The translations under genes were made by a program, and so were the position numbers. 64,000 nt of DNA, from NCBI RefSeq assembly GCF_003034995.1, contig NZ_PZKF01000007.1, positions 1 to 64,000 of the forward strand. The letters are read 5' to 3'. Positions 57,359 through 64,000 of the stretch are shown one piece after another (position 1 is the stretch's first letter; each line of letters begins with the position of its first letter). Below the pieces are notes generated by a model. It made no database searches. It was not told where the DNA came from and saw only the letters and a program-made list of their open reading frames with translations. Source of the DNA: Phaeovulum veldkampii DSM 11550 (lineage in GTDB: Bacteria > Pseudomonadota > Alphaproteobacteria > Rhodobacterales > Rhodobacteraceae).

Positions 57359-57705
57359 TGCGCAACCTGATCTACCTGATGACCGCGGTTTCGGTGATGG
57401 GGCTGGCGTTCTGGGCCTATGGCGAGAATTACCGCACCCGCTCGTCGCTGGATCGGATGGAGCGGTTGCAGGGCGAGATTGCGGGCCTGCGCGAGGGACT
57501 GGGCGTCTTGCGCGCCGAATGGGCCTATCTGAACCGCCCCGACCGGTTGCGCGAACTGGCAAACCTGAATTTTGAACGGTTGGCGCTGCTGCCGCTGGCG
57601 CCCGAACAATTCGGTGCGCTGGCGCAGGTGGCGCACCCCGTGCCCGATCTGCCGCTGGTTCTTGATCCTGTCGATACCGCTGCCCGCCCGGAGGTTCAGC
57701 CATGA
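57358..57705 (+). CDS. ftsL: Cell-division protein FtsL
   Basis: 115 residues. A membrane helix (about 4-20) is followed by a short coiled coil with leucines (SLDRMERLQGEIAGLREGLGVL) and the conserved NRPDRLRELANLNF. FtsL joins FtsB and FtsQ to activate FtsI/FtsW at the septum. Identification rests on the layout and its place between rsmH and ftsI; it overlaps ftsI by 4 bases. Confidence 0.9.
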   Translation: MRNLIYLMTAVSVMGLAFWAYGENYRTRSSLDRMERLQGEIAGLREGLGVLRAEWAYLNRPDRLRELANLNFERLALLPLAPEQFGALAQVAHPVPDLPLVLDPVDTAARPEVQP

Positions 57706-59483
57706 TCCGCACACCGCTGCGCCCGCTTGCCCGTATTCTGCAAGCCCGCGAAAAGGGCGAAAACCCCGATGCGATCGAGCGCGAAAATCGCCGCCTGCGC
57801 AGCGAAGAGGCGCGCGACAAGGCCAAGGGCCGGGCCGAGGGCCGGCTTCTGGTGCTGGCGGCAGTGTTTCTGGTGGCCTTCGGCGCAGTGGGCGCCCGGA
57901 TGGGCGCGCTGGCCGCTACCGAACCGGCCGAGCCGCGCGTGGCAACCTCGGGCGCCGCGATCCTGACCCAGCGCGCCGACATCACCGACCGCAAGGGGCG
58001 GGTGCTGGCCACCAACCTGCTGACCCATTCGCTTTACGCCCAGCCCCGGCAGATGGTGGACCCGGTGCGGGTAGCGCAAGAACTGGCGAAGGTGTTTCCC
58101 GATCTGGATGTCGCCCGCCTGACGCGCGACTTTACCGGCGAACGCAAGTTCTTGTGGATCAAAAAGAAAATGTCGCCCGAACAGATGCAGGCGGTGCATG
58201 ATATCGGCGATCCGGGGCTGATGTTCGGCCCGCGCGAGATGCGGCTTTATCCCAACGGTGCCTTGGCCGCGCATATTCTGGGCGGTGCTAGCTTTGGCCG
58301 CGAGGGCGTGGGTTCGGCCGAGATCGTGGGCGTGGCGGGCGTGGAAAAGGCCTTTGATGGCTGGTTGCGCGACCCCGGCAACGGCGGGGCGGGGCTGACG
58401 CTGTCGCTGGATCTGACCGTGCAATCGGCGATGGAAGAGGTGCTGGCCGGTGGTATGAAGCTGATGAACGCCAAGGGCGCCACCGCCATTCTGATGGAGG
58501 TGGCCACCGGCGAGATCGTGGCAATGGCCAGCCTGCCAGACTATGACCCGAATGACCGCCCGTCACCGCTGACCAAGGGCGATGCCTCTGACAGTCCGCT
58601 GTTCAACCGTGCGGTGCAGGGGGTGTATGAACTGGGCTCGACCTTCAAGATATTTGCCGTGGCACAGGCGCTGGATCTGGGGTTGGTGAACCCCGGAACG
58701 ATGATCGACACCAAGGGCCCGCTGACATGGGGCCGTCACCGCATCCGCGATTTCCACGATTACGGCCCGCGCCTGTCGGTCACCGATGTGATCGTGGAAA
58801 GTTCCAACATCGGCACCGCGCGCATCGCCATGATGGTCGGCCCGGAACGCCAGCAGCAGTTCCTGCGCAGCCTCGGTTTTCTGGAACCTACGCCGGTCGA
58901 ACTGGTCGAGGCACCCACCGGCAAGCCGCTGTTGCCCGCCAAATGGAGCGACATTTCCTCGCTGACCATTTCCTATGGCCACGGCCTGTCGGCCAGCCCG
59001 CTGCATCTGGCCGCCGCCTATGCCACCATCGCCAACGGCGGGCGCAAGGTGTCACCCACGCTGATCCACGGGGCGGGCGCCGAGCCGGGACCGCAGGTGA
59101 TGTCGCCCGCCGTCGCGCGCGAGTCGATGAACATGTTGCGTCAGGTGGTGACCCGCGGAACCGCCTCGTTCGGTGACGTCAAGGGCTATGCCGTGGCCGG
59201 AAAGACCGGCACCGCCGACAAGGCCAAGCCCTCGGGCGGCTATTACAAGGACAAGGTGATCGCCACATTCGCCAGCGTATTTCCGGCCCATGCGCCGAAA
59301 TATGTGCTGATCACCACGCTGGACGAGCCGGTGGAAACCGCAGGCAACGAGCCGCGCCGCACCGCGGGCTGGACGGCTGTGCCCGTCGGTGCCGAAATCA
59401 TCCGCCGCACCGCGCCGCTTCTCGGTCTGCGGCCCGAGGTTGAACCGGCTGCCCCGGATGCGCTAACACTTGTGCACAACTAA
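57702..59483 (+). CDS. ftsI: Septal penicillin-binding protein 3
   Basis: 593 residues. A charged cytoplasmic segment of about 45 residues precedes a membrane helix. Active-site motifs are STFK (ELGSTFKIFAVA), SSN (VESSNIGTARI) and KTGT (VAGKTGTADK). It makes septal cross-links during division. It is followed after 48 bp by murE. Confidence 0.97.
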   Translation: MIRTPLRPLARILQAREKGENPDAIERENRRLRSEEARDKAKGRAEGRLLVLAAVFLVAFGAVGARMGALAATEPAEPRVATSGAAILTQRADITDRKGRVLATNLLTHSLYAQPRQMVDPVRVAQELAKVFPDLDVARLTRDFTGERKFLWIKKKMSPEQMQAVHDIGDPGLMFGPREMRLYPNGALAAHILGGASFGREGVGSAEIVGVAGVEKAFDGWLRDPGNGGAGLTLSLDLTVQSAMEEVLAGGMKLMNAKGATAILMEVATGEIVAMASLPDYDPNDRPSPLTKGDASDSPLFNRAVQGVYELGSTFKIFAVAQALDLGLVNPGTMIDTKGPLTWGRHRIRDFHDYGPRLSVTDVIVESSNIGTARIAMMVGPERQQQFLRSLGFLEPTPVELVEAPTGKPLLPAKWSDISSLTISYGHGLSASPLHLAAAYATIANGGRKVSPTLIHGAGAEPGPQVMSPAVARESMNMLRQVVTRGTASFGDVKGYAVAGKTGTADKAKPSGGYYKDKVIATFASVFPAHAPKYVLITTLDEPVETAGNEPRRTAGWTAVPVGAEIIRRTAPLLGLRPEVEPAAPDALTLVHN

Positions 59484-59531
59484 GGCCCGGCGCGGCCGAT
59501 TATGGCCCCTTGGGGGCAGGGGGCACAAGAT

Positions 59532-61013
59532 ATGGCAGAAGCGGTGAAATCTCTGGCCGAACTGGGCCTGACCGCGCAGGGCGGGCGCGAGGCGCGGCTG
59601 ACCGGCCTTGCGGTTGACAGCCGCAAGGTGGTGCCGGGGTGTCTGTTTGCGGCCCTGCCGGGGGCTGCGGTGCATGGCGCGGGCTATGTGGGCGCGGCGC
59701 TCGATCGGGGGGCTGCGGCGATTTTGACCGACCGCGCCGGGGCCGAGATCGCGGCGCCCGCGCTGGCCGGGTCGTCGGTTGCGCTGGTGGTGACCGAAGA
59801 TCCGCGGCAGGCGCTGGCCTTTGCCGCCGCGCTGTGGTTTGGCGCCCAGCCCGAGACGGTGGTGGCGGTGACCGGCACCAATGGCAAGACCTCGGTCGCC
59901 AGTTTCACCCGCCAGATCTGGGCCGCGCTGGGGCTGGAGGCCGCCAATATCGGCACCACCGGCGTTGAGGGCGCCTTTACCGCAGCCTCCAGCCATACCA
60001 CGCCCGAACCCATAACCCTGCACCGCCTGCTGGCCGAAATGGCCGCCGCAGGCGTGACCCATGCGGCGATGGAGGCCTCTTCGCACGGGCTGGAGCAGCG
60101 GCGGCTGGATGGGGTGCGGCTGCGGGCGGCGGCTTTCACCAATCTGACGCAAGACCATCTCGACTATCACGCGGATCTGGATGCGTATTTCGAGGCCAAG
60201 CTGGGCCTGTTCACCCGCATCCTGCCCGAAGACGGCACCGCGGTGGTGAATTTTGACGATCCGCTGGGGATGGAGGTCGCGCTGACCGCGCGCGGGCGCG
60301 GGCATCGGGTGATCGGGGTTGGTTATTCCGACCGGGCCGAGATGCGGATATCGAACCAGCGGTTCGATGCCACCGGGCAGGATTTGCGGTTTTACTGGCA
60401 GGGCCAGGTGCATCTGGTGCGGCTGGGGCTGATCGGCGGGTTTCAGGCGGGCAATGTGCTGACCGCGGCCGCGCTGGCGCTTGCCTGCGGCGCCGGGGCC
60501 GAGGCGGTAATGGCGGTGCTGCCGCGGCTGACCACCGTGCGCGGGCGCATGCAACTGGCCGCGACGCGGGCCAATGGGGCAGCGGTCTTTGTCGATTATG
60601 CCCATACCCCCGATGCGGTGGAAACGGCGCTGAAGGCGCTGCGCCCGCATGTGATGGGGCGCATCGTGGCCGTTGTCGGTGCCGGTGGTGACCGCGACCG
60701 CTCCAAGCGCCCGCTGATGGGCCGTGCCGCCGCCGAAAATGCCGATGTGGTCTATGTCACCGACGACAACCCCCGAACCGAAGACCCGGCCACCATCCGC
60801 GCCGCCGTGATGCAGGGCTGCCCCGAGGCAAGCGAGGTCGGCGACCGCGCCGAGGCGATCCTGCGCGCGGTCGATGCGCTGGGGCCGGGGGATGCGCTGC
60901 TGATCTGCGGCAAGGGGCATGAAACCGGCCAGGTGATCGGCACCGACATCTACCCCTTTGACGATGCCGAACAGGCCAGTGTCGCCGTGGCCGCGCTGGA
61001 CGGCAAAATCTGA
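59532..61013 (+). CDS. murE: UDP-MurNAc-tripeptide synthetase
   Basis: 493 residues from MAEAVKSLAELGL; an ATG at 59502 is weaker because it lacks the GGGGGCAGGGGG stretch ahead of 59532. The Mur-ligase ATP site is VTGTNGKTSVASF, HTTPEPITLHRLL is present, and DDNPRTEDP matches the meso-diaminopimelate-specific DNPR motif. It adds meso-DAP to UDP-MurNAc-L-Ala-D-Glu. It ends in a TGATG overlap with murF. Confidence 0.96.
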   Translation: MAEAVKSLAELGLTAQGGREARLTGLAVDSRKVVPGCLFAALPGAAVHGAGYVGAALDRGAAAILTDRAGAEIAAPALAGSSVALVVTEDPRQALAFAAALWFGAQPETVVAVTGTNGKTSVASFTRQIWAALGLEAANIGTTGVEGAFTAASSHTTPEPITLHRLLAEMAAAGVTHAAMEASSHGLEQRRLDGVRLRAAAFTNLTQDHLDYHADLDAYFEAKLGLFTRILPEDGTAVVNFDDPLGMEVALTARGRGHRVIGVGYSDRAEMRISNQRFDATGQDLRFYWQGQVHLVRLGLIGGFQAGNVLTAAALALACGAGAEAVMAVLPRLTTVRGRMQLAATRANGAAVFVDYAHTPDAVETALKALRPHVMGRIVAVVGAGGDRDRSKRPLMGRAAAENADVVYVTDDNPRTEDPATIRAAVMQGCPEASEVGDRAEAILRAVDALGPGDALLICGKGHETGQVIGTDIYPFDDAEQASVAVAALDGKI

Positions 61014-62434
61014 TGCCCGCGCTCTGGACATCGGCAGATGCTGCCACCGCCACCGGCGGTCGCGCGACGCGGCCCTTTGCCGTCACCGGCCTGTCGATCG
61101 ACACCCGCACGATCCGCCCCGGTGAGATGTTCGTGGCATTGAAAGACGCGCGCGACGGGCATGAATTTGTGGCCGATGCGTTGAAAAAGGGCGCTGGCGC
61201 CGCGCTTGTCAGCCGCATCCCCGAGGGCTGTTCCGAGGCTGACCCGCTGTTGATCGTGCCCGATGTGCTGCCCGCGCTGGAGGCCCTAGGCCGCGCGGGC
61301 CGGGCGCGCACGCGGGCGCGCGTCATCGCCGTCACCGGATCGGTCGGCAAGACCTCGACCAAAGAGATGTTGCGCGCCGTGCTGGCGGCGCAAGGCCGGG
61401 TTCACGCCGCCGAGGCCAGCTTCAACAACCACTGGGGCGTGCCGATCACGCTGGCGCGGATGCCGCCGGACGCCGATTTTGCCGTGATCGAGATCGGCAT
61501 GAACCACCCCGGCGAAATCGCCCCCCTGGCCCGCATGGCCCGCCCCGATGCTGCGATGATCACCACCGTCGCCGCCGCCCATCTGGAGGCGTTCGCCAAC
61601 GTCGATGCCATCGCCCATGAAAAAGCCGCGATATTCGAGGGGTTGGAACCAGGTGGCGTGGCGGTGATCCCCTCCGGCCTGCCGGTCACCCCGATCCTTG
61701 CCGCGGCGGCCGCAGGTGCGGGCCGGGTGCTGCGCTTTGGCACCGAGCCGGGGGATGATTACCGCCTGATCGCTGCCCGTATCGCGCAGGATGTGACCAT
61801 CGTTCAGGCCGAACGCGCGGGTCAGCCCTTGCTGTTCAAGGTGCTCACACCGGGGCGGCATTTTGCGATGAATGCGCTGGGCGTGCTGGCACTGGCCGAG
61901 GCGGTGGGTGCCGACCCGGCGGTGGCGGCCTGCGATCTTGGGCAATGGGCGCCGCCCGCGGGCCGCGGCGCGCGTCAGCGCGTGGTGCTCGATGCCATCG
62001 ACGAGGCGCAGAGCTTTGATCTTTATGACGACGCCTTCAACGCGAACCCCGCCTCGATGGCGGCGGCGCTGGAGGTGCTGGCCGCGGCCCAACCGCGCGA
62101 TGGGCTGGGCCGGGTGGAAAAGGGCCGACGCATCGCGATTCTGGGCGACATGCTGGAACTCGGCTCCGACGAGGCGGTGATGCATGCGGCGCTGGCCGCG
62201 CATCCGGCCATGGCCAGCGTGCATCTGGTGCATTGCGCAGGCGAGCGGATGCGCGCGCTCTGGTTGGCACTGCCGCGCGACAGGCGGGGCGAATGGCACG
62301 GCCATGCCGCCGATCTGGCCGCGCGGGCGCATCATCTGGCCGATGCGGGCGATGTGATTCTGGTGAAAGGCTCGAAAGGGTCGAAGGTCAGTCTCGTGGT
62401 TGACGCGCTGAAAAAACTCGGGCAGGCGGGCTAA
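61013..62434 (+). CDS. murF: UDP-MurNAc-pentapeptide synthetase
   Basis: 473 residues. The ATP loop is VTGSVGKTSTKEML, then NNHWGVPITLARMP, IEIGMNHPGEI and DAFNANPASM. It adds D-Ala-D-Ala to complete the cytosolic precursor. It is coupled to murE by a TGATG overlap and lies 36 bp ahead of mraY. Confidence 0.96.
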   Translation: MPALWTSADAATATGGRATRPFAVTGLSIDTRTIRPGEMFVALKDARDGHEFVADALKKGAGAALVSRIPEGCSEADPLLIVPDVLPALEALGRAGRARTRARVIAVTGSVGKTSTKEMLRAVLAAQGRVHAAEASFNNHWGVPITLARMPPDADFAVIEIGMNHPGEIAPLARMARPDAAMITTVAAAHLEAFANVDAIAHEKAAIFEGLEPGGVAVIPSGLPVTPILAAAAAGAGRVLRFGTEPGDDYRLIAARIAQDVTIVQAERAGQPLLFKVLTPGRHFAMNALGVLALAEAVGADPAVAACDLGQWAPPAGRGARQRVVLDAIDEAQSFDLYDDAFNANPASMAAALEVLAAAQPRDGLGRVEKGRRIAILGDMLELGSDEAVMHAALAAHPAMASVHLVHCAGERMRALWLALPRDRRGEWHGHAADLAARAHHLADAGDVILVKGSKGSKVSLVVDALKKLGQAG

Positions 62435-62470
62435 GCGCAGCCGCAGGCGCGCGAGAGAGGGAATGCAGCA

Positions 62471-63553
62471 ATGCTCTACTGGTTGACAAGCCTTTCGGAT
62501 GGCGGAGATTTCTTCAACCTTTTCCGCTACATCACCTTCCGCGCGGGGGCGGCCTTCTTTACCGCGCTGATCTTCGGTTTCCTGTTCGGGCGCCCGCTGA
62601 TCGACATCTTGCGACGCAAGCAGGGCAAGGGCCAGCCGATCCGCGACGACGGGCCGGCAAGCCATTTCGCCAAGGCGGGCACACCGACGATGGGGGGGCT
62701 GCTGATCCTCTCGGCGCTCGTCGTCTCGACGCTGCTTTGGGCACGGCTTGATAACCCCCATGTCTGGATCGTGCTGGGGGTGACGCTGGGCTTCGCGCTG
62801 ATCGGCTTTGCTGACGATTACGCCAAGGTCACCAAACAGAACACCAAGGGGGTGTCCTCGCGTATCCGGTTCCTGGCTGGGCTGGTGATTGCGGCGGTCG
62901 CCGGCGGGCTGGCGGCCTGGGTCCACCCCGACAACCTGACCAATCAGCTTGCGATGCCGGTGTTCAAGGATGCGCTGATCAATCTGGGCTTTCTGTTCGT
63001 GCCCTTTGCGATGATCGTGATCGTGGGCGCAGCCAATGCGGTCAACCTGACCGACGGGCTTGACGGGCTGGCGATCATGCCGGTGATGATCGCGGCGGCG
63101 ACGCTGGGCGTCATCGCCTATGCGGTGGGCCGGATCGACTATACCACCTATCTGGGCGTGCATTTCGTGCCCGGCACCGGCGAGTTGCTGGTGTTTACAG
63201 CGGCACTGGTGGGCGGGGGTCTCGGGTTTTTGTGGTATAATGCGCCGCCCGCGGCCGTCTTCATGGGGGACACTGGCAGCCTTGCGCTGGGCGGTGCGCT
63301 GGGGGCGATCGCGGTCTGCACCAAGCACGAGATCGTGCTTGCCATCGTCGGCGGCCTGTTCGTGGTCGAGGCGCTGTCGGTCATCATTCAGGTGGGCTAT
63401 TTCAAGGCCACCGGCAAGCGCGTATTCCTGATGGCGCCGATCCACCACCATTTCGAAAAGAAAGGCTGGGCCGAGCCGCAGGTGGTGATCCGGTTCTGGA
63501 TCGTGTCGCTGATCCTTGCGCTGATCGGTCTGGCCACGCTGAAACTGCGGTGA
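62471..63553 (+). CDS. mraY: Phospho-MurNAc-pentapeptide translocase
   Basis: 360 residues with ten membrane helices. Typical active-site stretches are [34 protein letters not shown] and [12 protein letters not shown]. It transfers phospho-MurNAc-pentapeptide to undecaprenyl phosphate, making lipid I. GAGAGAGGG is upstream of the start. Confidence 0.98.
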   Translation: MLYWLTSLSDGGDFFNLFRYITFRAGAAFFTALIFGFLFGRPLIDILRRKQGKGQPIRDDGPASHFAKAGTPTMGGLLILSALVVSTLLWARLDNPHVWIVLGVTLGFALIGFADDYAKVTKQNTKGVSSRIRFLAGLVIAAVAGGLAAWVHPDNLTNQLAMPVFKDALINLGFLFVPFAMIVIVGAANAVNLTDGLDGLAIMPVMIAAATLGVIAYAVGRIDYTTYLGVHFVPGTGELLVFTAALVGGGLGFLWYNAPPAAVFMGDTGSLALGGALGAIAVCTKHEIVLAIVGGLFVVEALSVIIQVGYFKATGKRVFLMAPIHHHFEKKGWAEPQVVIRFWIVSLILALIGLATLKLR

Positions 63554-63603
63554 AAGTTGGGTGAGCGGTGCGCCTGAAGGCGCACCCCACGGGGGCTTTG
63601 CCG

Positions 63604-63647
63604 TTCATCTTGGCTGAAATATCCCGGGGTGCGGGGCAGCGCCCCGC
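63604..63647 (+). repeat. Recurrent intergenic element, copy D
   Basis: Core TTCATCTTGGCTG then AAATATCC, followed by CGGGG and a hairpin GCGGGGC/GCCCCGC (perfect 7-bp stem, loop AGC). It lies between mraY and murD on the sense strand of both, so it would act within the dcw transcript. Confidence 0.85.
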
Positions 63648-63666
63648 TTGCGACAAGAGGTGTCAG

Positions 63667-64000
63667 ATGATTCCGGTGCAGGGCTATCAGGGACAACGCG
63701 TTGCAGTGCTGGGCTTGGGCCGCTCGGGGCTGGCCACCGCAGCGAGCTTGCGCGCGGGCGGGGCCGAGCCGTTGTGCTGGGACGACAGCCCCGAGGCGCG
63801 TGCCCGCGCCGAAGCCGCGGGCTTTGTCTGCCACGATCTGACCCGCGCCACCGCCTGGGGCGAGGTGGCGGCCCTGATCGTCTCGCCCGGCATCCCGCAT
63901 CTATACCCCGCACCGAACAAGCTTATCGCCCGCGCGATGGCCGAGGGGGTGCCGGTCGATAATGACATCGGTCTGTTCTTTCGCTCTTTCGCCACTGATG
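63667..64000 (+). CDS. murD: UDP-MurNAc-L-alanine:D-glutamate ligase (cut by window end)
   Basis: The first 111 codons: [20 protein letters not shown], the MurD N-terminal domain with its GLGRSG loop, and [18 protein letters not shown] (typical SPGI). The ATP domain is beyond the window. It adds D-glutamate to UDP-MurNAc-L-alanine. It is the eighth gene of the dcw series here. Confidence 0.93.
   Translation, partial: MIPVQGYQGQRVAVLGLGRSGLATAASLRAGGAEPLCWDDSPEARARAEAAGFVCHDLTRATAWGEVAALIVSPGIPHLYPAPNKLIARAMAEGVPVDNDIGLFFRSFATD

Overview
The window is a high-GC, densely packed chromosomal segment. Gene content and order point to an alphaproteobacterium of the Rhodobacterales (Rhodobacter/Paracoccus relatives). 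The signs are an mreBCD-mrdA-rodA block, a dcw cluster with a long mraZ leader, a DUF1127 gene heading an array of CCUCCUCCC-loop hairpins, an iron-sulfur photolyase of the CryB/PhrB type, and a recurrent intergenic element seen four times. No phage, transposase, integrase or CRISPR array is visible. Species assignment is inference.

Layout. 1-6.7 kb (minus): an HlyD/FtsX-permease/LolD-type ABC export operon and a two-HMA copper P-type ATPase. 6.8-15.8 kb: a small membrane protein, an L,D-transpeptidase, mnmH, metG, tRNA-Leu, an ABC half-transporter, a BON-LysM protein, an acyl-CoA synthetase behind a hairpin that buries its ribosome site, and a PhnA-type protein. 15.8-22.5 kb: tRNA-Gly, then the elongasome operon mreB-mreC-mreD-mrdA-rodA with a 2-hydroxyacid dehydrogenase at its end. 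22.6-24.4 kb: leuA with a leucine leader peptide and attenuator. 24.5-29.9 kb: a short-chain dehydrogenase coupled to the Fe-S photolyase, an 18-repeat MORN protein and nadE.

29.9-35.6 kb is the most accessory-looking part. A tRNA-Met with an acceptor-stem mismatch is followed by about 340 bp of non-coding DNA with a 17-bp tandem duplication, four glycosyltransferases of different families, and an NlpE/META-domain gene broken by a frameshift at a run of eight G. 35.7-40.1 kb is a fatty-acid block (fabG, acpP, fabF) with thpR and mltG. 40.1-52.5 kb is housekeeping: purD, xseA, a thioesterase, ftsY, yciB, metZ, folE2 and a UvrD-type helicase.

52.5-55.3 kb holds rlmJ, the hairpin array, its DUF1127 gene and mrp/apbC. 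The array has seven hairpins sharing an identical 12-nt loop while their stems vary with compensating changes. It looks like an expanded or rearranged relative of the Rhodobacter CcsR small RNAs. 55.3-64 kb is the dcw cluster (mraZ, rsmH, ftsL, ftsI, murE, murF, mraY, murD, the last cut by the window end), preceded by a 600-nt leader with a 13-bp terminator-like hairpin that resembles the UpsM small-RNA locus.

Themes that tie the window together are envelope growth (mre/rod, dcw, mltG, L,D-transpeptidase, glycosyltransferases) and RNA-level control (leuA attenuator, acyl-CoA synthetase leader, CcsR-like array, mraZ leader).
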